Shown here piece by piece: positions 31,080 through 41,571 of a stretch of DNA of 64,000 nt (position 1 is the stretch's first letter; the number at the start of each line of letters is the position of its first letter). A program made the translations under genes and the position numbers. The notes under the pieces are model-generated. The model searched no databases, was not told the DNA's origin, and was given only the letters and a program-made list of their open reading frames with translations. Where the stretch lies: NCBI RefSeq assembly GCF_918797505.1, contig NC_092801.1:36014517-36078516 (forward strand), read 5' to 3'. This stretch comes from Bemisia tabaci. Taxonomy: Eukaryota; Arthropoda; Insecta; Hemiptera; Aleyrodidae.

Positions 31080-32049
31080 GAGAAATTTCCGGAAAATGCA
31101 AAAAATTTCGGGAATTTCAAAAGATTCGGGGAAAATTCAGAAAAATCTCAAAAGTTCCTGAATTTGGAACTAGTTCTGGGAGATGAGAGCACTATTCTAA
31201 ACCAATCGCTCAACTCTTGGGTCATGAGTCATCATTACACGAATCACGAATCTAAGCGCTCATTTCGGAAAGAGACTTCTCTACAATCGAGAGATAATAA
31301 AGAGGGCTCTCTAAAATGTTTAGTTTCTGCTTGAAATATCTACGATCCGTTGAAGTACGTGGTTTTAATTATCATGAAGATATTAACAATTTAAGTCGCC
31401 GTTTTGTTGTATGCCAATTGGACTTGGTTTCAGGACATTTTGTCAACGATTTTTTGTCCGCGCACCTTTTTTGTCCAGTAGTTTACGCCCACACGTAAAA
31501 TAAGCAACGGCGACATGGTCTAAGCGTTTTATTTTAGTCGGTATGTAAAATTATATTGACGATATGGAAATGAGAAATTGAGAGAGAAGGAGGTGTTGTT
31601 ATGGTTGCTCATTTTCTAAATAAAATGTTATTACTTTCTCCTTTTGAATCATCTTTTTAAATTTTCATTGGTGAATATTTGGTTTTACTTCCATCCTTAA
31701 AATATTGAATGTACAATATACCTTATATATGTATAGGTACTTTTTTTAAATTTTTTTTTTTTATTTTTTCTTTACGAAATTATTACTTCATTTTGAAAAT
31801 ATTTGTATTTTTGAATCGTGACAAATATTGTTAAAACCTTTTCCAAGCAACATTAATCTCAATGAGCCGCAGTTGTGCCAACAGAAACTGCAAAAATGAA
31901 TAAAAGAGGGGGAAAAACCAAGAAGCACGCAATCTTTATTTTTAACTCATTTTTACATCGATCTTTTAGAGTCAAATACGTCAAATTTTGAGCGTTTCGT
32001 TGCGCGCTACCGCGCTGACTTTTTTGAAAAAAAAAAACGCTGACTATGC
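31080..32049. other. AT-rich sequence, no gene seen
   Basis: TTCCGGAAAATGC and TTTCGGGAATTTC words recur to about 31180. The remainder is AT-rich with T-runs near 31740-31770. Confidence 0.5.
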
Positions 32050-32331
32050 GAGTATAAATATTAAAGCCTAACAGAGCGGAGCGGCGTGCTGCCAGCGCGA
32101 GAGGCTCACTGGCGCCAAGCATTGCACAATGCTTGAAGTATCCACTTAGGTTTGAAGGCGCCAATGCGCGTTTCGCGCTGGAAGCCCGCCCGCCGTGCGG
32201 CGGTGCCTGAAGCAACTATTTCACAACAGAGGTGTTGCACAGTATTATACAAAATTGAACGTATTAAGAATGACAGGCATCCTTCAAACGTACAGATCTT
32301 TCCTCGCAAAATAAATCAAGATACTCATCGT
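32050..32331 (-). mobile_element. Element V, copy 2, reversed
   Basis: Reverse-complement match to V1 from TAAATATTAAAGCCTAACAG to TTCCTCGCAAAATAAATCAA. Only one arm of the hairpin is present (AATGCTTGAAGTATCCACTT). Confidence 0.8.
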
Positions 32332-32450
32332 ACACTGGAAAAATCTAAGAGCCTTTAGCTGAGGCAAATATAGAGGTTTACCCGATTCAGGTATAACAAG
32401 GTGGGAATTTCTTGAGAAATAATTAAGTCCGGTTACACCAAAGAGGTGTA
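32332..32450. repeat. Possible single-ended CACTGG-type element
   Basis: CACTGGAAAAATCTAAGAGC at 32334 starts like the C-type termini, directly after V copy 2. No matching right end was identified. Confidence 0.3.
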
Positions 32451-32584
32451 GAGAGTTTTAGTGAATTTTGTCTCATGGAATTGTTGCTCCCCCATTTTTA
32501 CCAAAACTCTCAACTGTATATTATTCTCCGTTGGACCAAACAGACAAACCAAAAAAAAAAAAAAAAAACCCTGCTTTCCCTCTC

Positions 32585-32723
32585 TGTAAGAAGAAACTCT
32601 GTGAAAATGTCAATGAATGATATTGATTTATTGTCCTCCTGAAAGACAAAAAAGGGGAGGGGGGAGGCAGACATTTTTAAACAACGCAAACGAGATACGT
32701 AGTTCGGTAGTTCCACCATCGAT
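32585..32723. repeat. MITE II, partial copy 4
   Basis: CTCTGTGAAAATGTCAATGA and AACGAGATACGTAGTTCGGT, then AGTTCCACCATCGATAT, match the right half of II. Confidence 0.7.
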
Positions 32724-33501
32724 ATGCAATCTCTCGAAATAAAATACGCAGTTCCCCACTATCACCGTCATGCCCTCCCGCGAAGCCCTCGGGATCAAAA
32801 ACGGGCGAAAATCGGGACAAGAAATAGTAAAGCGGGGGGGGGGGGGGATGAGGTCTTCTCCGATTCCGATCAGTGGCAAAGGGAACGGATTAGAGCTCTC
32901 CTCATGCTGTTTGCCGAGGTTGTTGCGGTGAACCTTACTCGCAGACAGAGTAGAAATCCCTTCTGCAATGTTGCCAGATGGAACTGCTTTCGAGGCTTTC
33001 CGGCCACGCGATAAACACGTTCGGGACCAGATACGGCACCCGCGAAATTATCAAGGTTGATACAGGTCGTTCGATTAACCACTCATCAAGTTGGTTGTCC
33101 CCTCTTAAATCGCAATCTCGACTAAAATTGCGGATCGAGTGGCGAGTGTTTAAGTGACGATGCCAAATTAGATGTACGCGATTTAATTGGGATACGCAAT
33201 CGAGGATTTTACGGGAGTTTATGGCGATATTTATCAACAGCTATTCACAGAGTGCCGAGTCTGGAAAGTTTGTCGGGAAATTGGGAAGGGGAGTTTCATA
33301 CAATTTGAAAGAGTTTTAATCCATGTTAACGTCTCACGATTTTGGCTGTTTGTAAAATGCTTCTTTCAATTTTTAAACTTCGCATATGGTCAACTTTTGG
33401 AATATTTGCGTGTTCTTTTTCCATACACAGAGTTAACTTCTCTACGCTGTGGTATAGTTGTATGGATTTATCAACGTAACTTCATATTTTACGTTGCTTG
33501 A
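32724..33501. other. Repeat-poor island with balanced GC
   Basis: From about 32740 to 33260 no family matches appear. CpG and TAAT-type words are common. A G-run lies at about 32836-32847. Overlapping open frames (96-104 codons) have no recognisable domain. Confidence 0.35.
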
Positions 33502-33628
33502 TTGGACGTGCTTCTGCCCAACGGAACTATGTGCATTAAGACGTGAGCCCTGTTATGTATATACTCTCATAGGTCTCAGGGCTCATGTCTTCATGCACAT
33601 AGTTCCATTTGGCAGAAATACGTCAAAT
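33502..33628. mobile_element. Short palindromic MITE H, copy 3
   Basis: TTGGACGTGCTTCTGCCCAA to TTTGGCAGAAATACGTCAA, with GTGAGCCCTGTTATGTATAT and CAGGGCTCATGTCTTC arms. Confidence 0.85.
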
Positions 33629-34031
33629 TTATCCCCATCTTGATCTTTTTTTAACAGGAGACTGGTCAACATAACACCATGAGACTTCTTGCAAAGTTCC
33701 TCTAAATTTTAAGTGATATCATCATAAAATTTCAAATCAGAGTAAGGATTAGTTTTCCGTTGGAAAAATAAAACATGACTGATAACTGGACTACATTTTG
33801 CAAAGAGGAAATACTATTTTAGGTTCTTTCGTAAAAGTACCTATCCACATAAGGAAAGGAATTGCACATACGTCGTTTCTAAAATGAGCCGGCATTAGTA
33901 GCTCCTTATTGTAAAATTTAATCCAATTACGCATGTGCTGAAGTAAGTTAATTTTAGTCAAAGTTGTCCTGTTACCTAATTTCTATTTTCACCCACCTTT
34001 TGGTTAAATGTATAGTACATGGAAGTACATA
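33629..34031. other. Spacer with an N-like partial
   Basis: CCTATCCACATAAGGAAAGG through GCACATACGTCGTTTCTAAA to TTGTAAAATTTAATCCAATT (33840-33933) resembles part of N. The rest is unrecognised. Confidence 0.45.
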
Positions 34032-34280
34032 TGACCTTCCGGCCATAGTACCTCAAGCGCCATACGACATTTCAAAATTTCCGCCATCATTTTATTTTAT
34101 TACAGAAAAATTGTTGGTCGAATCTGTTTGGAAATGTCCCCGAATTTTATCGGTAGCACAAAGAAAATTCAGAGAAATGCTCGGACAGCTTCGTTGAACA
34201 ATTTTTCCGTAAAAAATTAAAATGGCGGCTGTCGAATTTAAAAGTCGCATGACGCTTGTGATCCTTTAGCCGGAAGGTTA
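34032..34280. mobile_element. MITE E, copy 2
   Basis: GACCTTCCGGCCATAGTACC to CTTTAGCCGGAAGGTTAC, with CCGCCATCATTTTATTTTAT and AAAATGGCGGCTGTCG arms. Its right half is duplicated in inverted orientation at 34522. Confidence 0.9.
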
Positions 34281-34283
34281 CTA

Positions 34284-34519
34284 CACTGGAAAAAAAAAAA
34301 AAAAAACAGATTGGATCTAGAGTTCAGACTCTTAAAAACATCGACAAGAAAAAATACTCTTGATTCAATCGGATTTTTGCTTAAATCAAGACCAAGCCTC
34401 TTAATTTGACCGGATTTCCTTTTGATTTAAGCTTAAATCTGATCGAATCAAGAGTATCTTATCTTGTCAATGTTTTCAAGAGTCTGGACTCTAGATCAAA
34501 CGTGTTTTTCTTTCCAGTG
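34284..34519. mobile_element. MITE C, copy 3, at the axis of an inverted duplication
   Basis: CACTGG plus an A-run to CTTTCCAGTG, 236 bp, with TA on both sides. It lies exactly between E copy 2 and the inverted copy of E's right half. Confidence 0.9.
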
Positions 34520-34658
34520 TAGTAACCTTCCGGCTAAAGTATCACAAGCGCCATGCGACTTTTAAATTCGACAGCCGCCATTTTAATTCTTTACGGAAAA
34601 ATTGTTCAACGAAGCTGTCCGAGCATTTCTCTGAATTTTCTTTGTGCTACCGATAAAA
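34515..34658. repeat. Inverted duplicate of the right half of E
   Basis: Reverse complement of about 34134-34286 with only about three visible differences. It shares private variants such as CGACTTTTAAATTCGACAGC. Confidence 0.85.
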
Positions 34659-34663
34659 TTGTC

Positions 34664-34713
34664 CATGTTTTCAAGAGTCTGGACTCTAGATCAAATGTGT
34701 TTTTTTTCCAGTG
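34664..34713. repeat. MITE C right-end fragment
   Basis: GTTTTCAAGAGTCTGGACTC to TTTTTTTTCCAGTG. Only the last 50 bp of a C element is present. Confidence 0.8.
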
Positions 34714-34799
34714 TATGTATGAAAATACAAAAATTTGATTTTTCCTAGTTTGTCGATAGTTTAACAAAGCATGTATTGATTGTCTTCTATGTGAGAATA

Positions 34800-35180
34800 T
34801 CAATTGAAATCCCAGCGATTGTGGCAAGAGTGCGTGACGCGTTGAGGGACCAGCTAGTTTCCGCTTCAGAGTTTGCGGCAGCATTGCCGCTCGGTGGAAA
34901 ACAGAACCCGTTTCCCGATAGGACTCAATGTAAAGTGGGCGAATTTTACCGGCAACTTGGCGGAGCTTCCGGTGTCAACGTCAACGTCAACAACATTATC
35001 CTCGGTGCTCTCTACCTGGCTGCACACACTGCACCGGACGAGCCGTGCGATTGGCCGCAAATCATGATTTGTTCGAACCCAATTAAATCCCGCCGATCAG
35101 AACGCACGAGTGCGCCATTGGTTTTTTTCCATTCCCGCCGACGCCCCCTCCGCTCGACCTTCTTCCGAGCGGAAGTAGTG
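34800..35180. other. GC-richer, single-copy-looking island
   Basis: Contains GTCAACGTCAACGTCAAC at 34975. The 150-codon frame at 34776-35228 runs into a locally duplicated block and has no recognisable domain, so a gene is not called. Confidence 0.35.
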
Positions 35181-35270
35181 CCGGGAAATCAATTGCCCTC
35201 GATTTTCCGAGAGCTTGCGGACGAATAAGAATTCGACCAGAGGAAAAAAATTGAGATAAATCGCCTACAA

Positions 35271-35525
35271 CACTGGAAAAAAAAAAAAAACACATTGGAT
35301 CTAGAGTCCAGACTGTTAAAAACATCAACAAGAAAAGATTATCTTGAACCAATCAGATTTAAGCTTAAATCAAGAACCAAGCCTCTTAATTTGAGCGGAT
35401 TTCCTTTTGATTTAAGCTTAGATCTGATTGAATCAAGAGTCCTTTTTCTTGTCAATAATTTTCAAGAGTCTGGACTCTAGATACAATGTGTGTGTTTTTT
35501 TTTTTTTTTTTTTTTTTTTCCAGTG
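35271..35525. mobile_element. MITE C, copy 4
   Basis: CACTGG plus an A-run to a T-run ending CCAGTG. Flanks are AA and AA. Unit 2 of the surrounding duplication shows the empty site (CGACAATCATC). Confidence 0.9.
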
Positions 35526-35601
35526 AATCATCTTTCAATAATCATCCTCCCTGATCTTTAGTCCAAGAAATTTTCCAATGGAAACTGGAAAACAAAAATT
35601 A

Positions 35602-35694
35602 GCCTTAAATTAGCCAGCTATGCAAAATGATTGTCGTGACGCACGTATAGTGGTATCATACTTTCGCATTAAGATTACACAGTGTGTTGAAGGC
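35602..35694 (+). repeat. Module I, copy 3
   Basis: Within duplication unit 1. TATGCAAAATGATTGTCGTG, then TTACACAGTGTGTTGAAGGC. Confidence 0.9.
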
Positions 35695-35883
35695 GCTCCT
35701 CTTTATCTTATCTTTGTGTGCTGGGAAATCAATTGCCCTCGATTTTCCGAGAGCTTGCGGACGAATAAGATTTCGACCAGAGTGAAAAAATTGAGATAAA
35801 TCGCCGACAATCATCTTCCAACAATCGTCCTCCCTGATCTTTAGTCCGTGAGCTTTTTCAATGGAAACTGGAAAACAAAAATT

Positions 35884-35978
35884 CGCTTTCAATTAGCTAG
35901 CTATGCAAAATGATTGTCGTGACGCACTTATAGTGGTATCACAATTTTCCATTGAGATTGCTCAAAGCGTTGAAGGCG
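35884..35978 (+). repeat. Module I, copy 4
   Basis: Within duplication unit 2. GCTATGCAAAATGATTGTCG, ending AAAGCGTTGAAGGCG. Confidence 0.9.
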
Positions 35979-36306
35979 TTCCTTTCTATCCTAACTTCAT
36001 GGCCTTGCAGTGAGTAGTATGAGTCCCTCTTGATCTCAATATCTATGGACAAAGTATTAAATTATGTACCTCAGTTTGAGACGTCGCTGTCAATGACGAC
36101 TGCCATACTTTATTTTTTCTTTGGGAAACTAGTCAACGTAATTTATGTATTTCTTATAAAATTCTATGGATTTCTCGATTTTCCGAGAGCTTGCGGACGA
36201 ATAAGAATTCGACCAGAGTAAAATAATTGAGATAAACCGCCCACAATCATCCTCCCTGATCTTTAGTCTAAGAACTTTTCCAATGGAGACTGGAAAACAA
36301 AAATTC

Positions 36307-36400
36307 CCCTTCAATTAACCAGCTACGCAAAATGATTGTCGTGACGCACCTATAGTGGTATCATACTTTCGCATTAAGATTACACAGTGTGTTGAAGCCG
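36307..36400 (+). repeat. Module I, copy 5
   Basis: Within duplication unit 3, with GTTGAAGCCG instead of GTTGAAGGCG at the end. Confidence 0.9.
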
Positions 36401-36542
36401 CTCCTCTTTATCTTATCTTTGTCGCCCTGAAGGGTTGTTAACCGAACGTTGAAACAATTTTGTAGTTTGAAGCGGGCCCTAATTTTGAAAAACGTATCGG
36501 AGACATTATTTTGTATTCTAGGGCAATAATTTTTTTTCGACC

Positions 36543-36581
<39 letters not shown>

Positions 36582-36645
36582 CTCAAACTCTCGGTCCAGA
36601 TCATGTTTTTTGGGTCTGGTTCGTTTTCAATGGAAAATAAAAATT

Positions 36646-36741
36646 CGCCTACGATTAGCCGGTTATGCAAATAATTGTTGTGACACGCACGTATAGTGGT
36701 AAAACAATCTCGGTTTAAGATTACGCAATCAGTTGAAGGCG
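36646..36741 (+). repeat. Module I, copy 6
   Basis: GCCTACGATTAGCCGGTTAT to CAGTTGAAGGCG. A T-run lies about 70 bp upstream (36549-36577). Confidence 0.8.
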
Positions 36742-36878
36742 CTCTTCTATACCCAATGTTTGTGGCCTTTCAGGGCTTTTAACCGAAAATTGACACAATT
36801 TTAGAATCTTGAGTTGGGAAGTAATTTTCACAGCTTCGTCTGAGCGAGTTTCCACCTTAAGGCACATCTCGCCTGCGA

Positions 36879-37308
36879 GCTGATTTTTTGAAATTGACAG
36901 ACGAATGAATAGACAAAGAAGACACGGGAAGTATGGAACGATCCTATTGGTTGAAATGTGTGGTTCTTATAGACTAAGAAAGAAAATGATGAACTACCTG
37001 AATTGCATTTTGCGATGTGTCCTGCGAAGGAGCCACTATCCCTGGCTCATTTAAGAAACAACATACATGCCATTAGTTTCCCAATGCAGAAAGGTGCTTT
37101 TACAGAAGAGCCAGAGATAGTGGTTCCTTATTGCAAAATGTAATCCAACTATACGGTCTCTCGTGGGTTGCCGTTAGTTTGTCTATTACTTACGTCATTT
37201 GCCCATTACAAACCCCCACCGCCACCATTGGGAGCTCTCCATATAGCTTTTGTCATAGTTTTCTATCTCTTTGTCTATCACTTTGTCTACCAATTTCAAC
37301 AATCAGCC
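36879..37308. mobile_element. MITE AA, copy 2, with N inside
   Basis: GCTGATTTTTTGAAATTGAC to CAATTTCAACAATCAGC. The ~150-bp N insertion interrupts what copy 1 shows as a continuous GATGAACTAACC..GGGTCTCTCATG. Confidence 0.85.
36998..37150. mobile_element. MITE N nested in AA
   Basis: TGAATTGCATTTTGCGATGT to TTATTGCAAAATGTAATCCA. The interior CATACATGCCATTAGTTTCC matches N3 and N5. Diverged. Confidence 0.75.
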
Positions 37309-38040
37309 AACTGACTCCACATAATATATTCAGAGCGAAATTAAAATATTCGGAGAGTCGCAAATCTTATAATCGAGGATACAATTTCGACCGACGAGGC
37401 AACTACGAGACTGAATAGCTTTACTAGAACAAATACCCACTCACTACTTAGGCAAATATTCGCCCGGCAGACCGCTCCCATCTTCCAGACTTTGAAAAGG
37501 GGTGGAGGGAAAGAGGGGAAGGGAGAAGCTCGGTGGAATGTTCAACATTTGTGTTGACGAAACAAGCAACAGCCGGCCGGTATAGCAAGGGTCTAGGGTG
37601 GGATGAGATACGGCGCACACGAAAATCATTCATCACCAAATCTGACCAAAATTTGAAGATTCAGAATGGAGTCCCACAAATTGGACCCACAAATGGAGGA
37701 AAATTTGGATCACATTTAGAAAAGAGGAACCAGCCCGATGACAGTGTTATAAAAACGTTGCTCTATCATAATTATCTAAAAAAAAACCTCCAGAACTGCA
37801 AATTATTTTGCATCGCGCCTAAAAATTGTCTATTTTAAAGAGAAATAACTGTGTGGATTTTGATAATGTAGGTATATGGAGTATTTTTAAAAGAAAAGAA
37901 GAAGTTGCGCACATTTGAAAACACTGTAATCACTCTGGTTTCTTTTTGCTAAATGCGATTCATGTAAGATAACTATTCTCTCGTCAGAGAGCAAATCTTC
38001 ACTGATACACATATTTGTGTTCCTGTGTTACTTTTGGTTA
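37309..38040. other. No recognised element
   Basis: About 730 bp without a family match. Overlapping short frames on both strands near 37440-37640 show no domain. Confidence 0.45.
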
Positions 38041-38220
38041 ATATGTGCCTTTTATAGCGGACGTCAACAATTAATTCTAAATGTAGAGGATCGTTTATGA
38101 GAGTTGCGTATCTTCTGTTTTCCAACCCTCCGTTCTTATTTTCCTTTTCAGTTTGAAAAATCATCCTCCCTTAGCTGCAGTTCAAGAAACTTACGCAATA
38201 GAAGCTGAAAACAAAGACTC

Positions 38221-38314
38221 CCCTTCAATTATTCGGCTAGGCAAAATGACTGTCGTGACGCACGTAAAGTGGTATCTCAATTACGCATTGAAATTTCTGA
38301 AAGCGTTGAAGGCG
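38221..38314 (+). repeat. Module I, copy 7, with its upstream region
   Basis: CCCTTCAATTATTCGGCTAG to AAGCGTTGAAGGCG. The upstream 38041-38220 matches 29205-29387 (TTTTATAGCGGACGTCAACA, AATCATCCTCCCTTAGC). Confidence 0.85.
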
Positions 38315-38860
38315 TTCCTTTCTGTCCTACCTGCGTGGCCTTATATTGAGTAGTATGAGTTACTGTCGATCTCAATATCGATGGCCGAAGCATAAAATTA
38401 CGTACCTGAGTTTGAGACGTCTCTGTCAATGATGACTGTCATACTTTATTTTTATTTTGGAAAACTAGTCAACGTAATTGATGTATTTAATTATAAAATT
38501 CTATGAACAAATGTCCTATAGCAAATAATAATACAGAGAAAAAGACTTAAAAAAAGCAACCGAATTGTGCTGACTCTTACACGCATAACATTGAAACAAT
38601 CGGAATAAATAATAAAATATAATATTAAGAAACTGATAGGAACAGAGAATAAAATAACGCTGGACGAAGGATAATTTCATTTCTGAACAGAGAACTGTCG
38701 AAGTCATTACTGAAAATCTGCTTTTATGTATCTTCTCCGTTAGCAAAATATTCTGTATTTTCAAGCAATAAAATTGGCCTGTTTCGCTGCGAAAAAAAAT
38801 AGGAGTAGCAATTTTAAAACATCGCAATGGGGGTACGGGGTGTCCCACTTGGAACATCGA
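38315..38860. repeat. Block shared with 36000-36165
   Basis: GAGTAGTATGAGT, GATCTCAATATCGATGG, TTGAGACGTCTCTGTCAATG and AACTAGTCAACGTAATT to 38510 match the segment after I copy 4 and resemble a decayed II left half. Beyond 38510, CTTCTCCGTTAGC and TTTTAAAACATCGCAATGGG may be its far half. Confidence 0.5.
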
Positions 38861-38994
38861 TTTATAATTCTAAGTTTTTAAAAACGGGGACACTCGAACA
38901 TATTAAAGTAAACAAACTGAATTCAGAAAAAAACAAACAAAAAATTAAAACAAAAACAAAAACAGTGATGATACAAAGATCGGATAGAAAGGAG

Positions 38995-39089
38995 CGCCTT
39001 CAACACACTGTGGAATCTTAATGCGAAAGTATGATACCACTTTACGTGCTTTACGACAGTCATCTTGCATAGCCGACTAATTGAAGGCG
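38995..39089 (-). repeat. Module I, copy 8
   Basis: CGCCTTCAACACACTGTGGA to GCCGACTAATTGAAGGCG, on the minus strand. Confidence 0.9.
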
Positions 39090-39145
39090 AATTTTCGTTT
39101 TCCATCTTCCATAGCCTGTTTATTTATTGAAGTAGCAACTACACA

Positions 39146-39372
39146 CACTGGAAAAAAACGAATTGGATCTAGAGTCGAGACTCTTAAAAACACCGACAAG
39201 AAAAAATACTCTTGATTCAATCAGAATCTAGCTTAAATCAAGAACCAAACCTCTTAAATTGAGCGGATTTCCCTTTGAGTTAAGCTTAAATCTGTTTGAA
39301 TCAAGAGTCCTTTTCCTTGTCAATGTTTTCAAGAGTCTGGACTCTAGATCCAATGTGTTTTTTTTTCCAGTG
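39146..39372. mobile_element. MITE C, copy 5
   Basis: CACTGGAAAAAAACGAATTG to TTTTTTTTTCCAGTG, 227 bp, with CA on both sides. Confidence 0.9.
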
Positions 39373-39399
39373 CATCCGAGATATCCATCCAGCTACACG

Positions 39400-39780
39400 A
39401 GTAAAAACACCGCGTGTGCGACGGGAGCGATAAGGAGACGAAAGGAGTCTGGGTCATATGGCTGCGAGGGGACCGCGGTGGGGGGGGGGGGGGGCATTAT
39501 TATTAGCGTGATCGGATGTCGATTTGTGGGAATTTGCATGCTCGGAGGCGGGTGGCGGTTATCAATGGAGCGAAGGGGCCGCATTGCTGCGGGCAGGCGC
39601 CCATTAAGGGGCCCGTTAGGGGGCGACGCCGTCCCGGGCGGGGGCGGGGGTGGGGGCGGGGGCGGGAGGAGGGGTGCCGGAGAAAGTGTTTCCGATCCCG
39701 GCCGTTGTTCCGAAGACGGACGGGGCGCCGGATCCCGGACCGGAAACCCGGGTGTTTTGACCTCGCGATGGACCTTGGTG
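39400..39780. other. GC-rich island with a G-quadruplex-like tract
   Basis: Includes a G-run at about 39480-39493 and repeated G5C words at about 39635-39670. Open frames of 203 and 134 codons on one strand and 133 on the other come from this composition. The products are glycine-, arginine- or proline-rich with no domain. Confidence 0.4.
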
Positions 39781-39782
39781 CG

Positions 39783-40036
39783 CTGCCTTGCCAAGGAAAA
39801 ACGCCGTATGAGCCTTCAGGCGTTGCCAAATTGTCATTCGCAAATCACGAATTTTCGGGAAAATTTGTAAATATTTGCCCTCCAATTTTTTTAGAAAGTT
39901 ATGCTCTATATTTTACCTAAAGCTCCTGAAAATTTCAAGGAAAATGATTCCTAGCTTTCCTCAAAAATAAGCATTTTATCGAAGGAAATTTGGCAACTCT
40001 CGAATGTTCGTACGGCGTTCTTCCTTAGCACGGCAG
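39783..40036. mobile_element. MITE A, copy 6, with TGCG on both sides
   Basis: CTGCCTTGCCAAGGAAAAAC to GTTCTTCCTTAGCACGGCAG, 254 bp. Flanks TGCG (39779-39782) and TGCG (40037-40040) look like a 4-bp duplication. Confidence 0.9.
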
Positions 40037-40209
40037 TGCGGGAGGCTGGAATTCGCTTGTTCTTGGTTTTTGTTGTTCGTGGCGGCCGTTCGTTGTCCGT
40101 TTTCCGGAGGGTGAGCGACTGAGAGGGGTTTCGATGAAAATGGGTCAAGCGCGTGCGTCACGGATTCGCCTTTTTAATGATTAAATCTTAATTCATTGGC
40201 ATTGCTGTA
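40037..40209. other. Spacer between two A elements
   Basis: About 170 bp of sequence without a family match. Confidence 0.5.
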
Positions 40210-40462
40210 CTGCCGTGCTAAGGAAAAACGCCGTGAGAACCTTCAGGCGTTGCCAAGTTTCCTTCGATAAAAACCGAATTTACTGGGAAAATTGTGAATA
40301 TTATTTTCCAACATTTACAGACAATTTTGTACGCAATTCAATCTAAAATATCTGAAAATTTCAAGCAAATTCATGCATGGATGTTGTCAAAAATACATGT
40401 TTTATCGAGGGAAATTTGGCAATTCTCGATTGTTTATACGGCGTTCTTCCTTAGCACGGCAG
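40210..40462. mobile_element. MITE A, copy 7
   Basis: CTGCCGTGCTAAGGAAAAAC to GTTCTTCCTTAGCACGGCAG, 253 bp. Flanks are TGTA and TATA. Confidence 0.9.
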
Positions 40463-40672
40463 TATAGTCTCTTGGCTTATAGCTAATGATAAAAGGGATG
40501 GAACGCGCATTAAAACACAAGTTTACTTTCAAGAGTCAATAGTTTTTGTGTTATGTTCGGATGATCTTTTTACACTCCGTAAAATAAATATCAGTTTTGC
40601 TCGAACGTTGGCAAAATCCCCGACATTTGGACTTCTTTTGCTTTACCCAATTAAATATGTCAACCATATTCA

Positions 40673-40874
40673 CACGGAAAAAATTAAATAGCTGATTTAA
40701 CAATTTTGTAGTTAAAAAAAGTGGCCGACATACTTCAATGTAGATTTTACGATGAAAAAAATGCTAATTTAACTACCACCGTGGGTAAATTAGCTTTTCA
40801 AAATAATGTAGTAAAATGCACATTTAAAACACGTCAGAAATATTTTTTAACAATTAAATTGTTAAATCAGCATA
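40673..40874. mobile_element. Palindromic MITE NN, copy 2
   Basis: CACGGAAAAAATTAAATAGC starts it. TTAACAATTTTGTAGTTAAA mirrors TTTAACAATTAAATTG, and CTACCACCGTGGGTAAATT is the centre. The right terminal A/T-run is missing. Confidence 0.7.
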
Positions 40875-41122
40875 CAACATTTAATGCGTACATTACAGCG
40901 TAAATTTAATGAGGCAAACCAAAATAAGTCTAAGTGTTGGTAATATGGTAAAGTGGGTGCAAAACTAACATTTCTTTTTCAGAGAGTAACATGATCATCC
41001 GAGCATGACACGAAAAATGTTAACTCTCTTGAAAGAAAATGTGTGCTGTGCGTTCCCCCTCTTTTATCATCAGCTGTAAGCCAAGAGACTTTTGCAATGC
41101 CAATTATTGGAAACCAAAGATT
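40875..41122. other. No recognised element
   Basis: About 250 bp. The last part (CCAAGAGACTTTTGCAATGC) matches the upstream region of other I copies. Confidence 0.45.
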
Positions 41123-41217
41123 CGCCTTCAATTGGCCGGCTATGCAAAAACACTGCCATCACTCACGTATAGTAGTATCTTAATATTGCATGGAGATTAG
41201 ACAGTGTATTGAAGGCG
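41123..41217 (+). repeat. Module I, copy 9
   Basis: CGCCTTCAATTGGCCGGCTA to AGTGTATTGAAGGCG. The core is more diverged (AACACTGCCATCACTCACG). Confidence 0.85.
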
Positions 41218-41537
41218 TTCCTTTTTGTCCTATCCTCTTGATATCAATATATAATCCGAAGTCTTCAAATATCAGTTCTATAGTGACATTAAATCCACAT
41301 TGATAAAATTACTAATACTCTGTCCAAACGACACGTCGTGCGTCGAGCCTCAATTAGCTTTCAGCAAAGTGAGCCTCAGGGTGGAAGTTGAAATGGATTA
41401 AAACAACAACAAAGAAACCAATATTGGGTTCAAAAGGAAACTGCAAATTTACAATTTTTGAACGCTTCCTGATACTTTTCAAGGCAATTTTGTGTCCTGA
41501 AAATTGCGGATTGAAATCTGAAACGCCTTAAATTTAA

Positions 41538-41571
<34 letters not shown>

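Larger units (their letters stand above)
35181..36420 (+). repeat. Local direct duplication, three units
   Basis: The block CTCGATTTTCCGAGAGCTTG..GACGAATAAGA, then CATCCTCCCTGATCTTTAGT and a copy of module I, occurs at 35181, 35721 and 36173. Unit 1 is interrupted by C copy 4. Unit 2 has an extra II-like segment at 36030-36165. Confidence 0.9.

Noticed and set aside
34776..35228. 150-codon open frame as a gene
   Set aside because: No recognisable domain. Its 3' part lies in a block duplicated twice downstream, where the frame is not maintained.
39259..39870. 203-codon open frame, the longest in the window
   Set aside because: It begins inside MITE C and runs through G-runs and G5C repeats. 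The product is glycine/arginine-rich without a domain, and long frames also exist on the opposite strand, as expected of GC-rich sequence with few stops.
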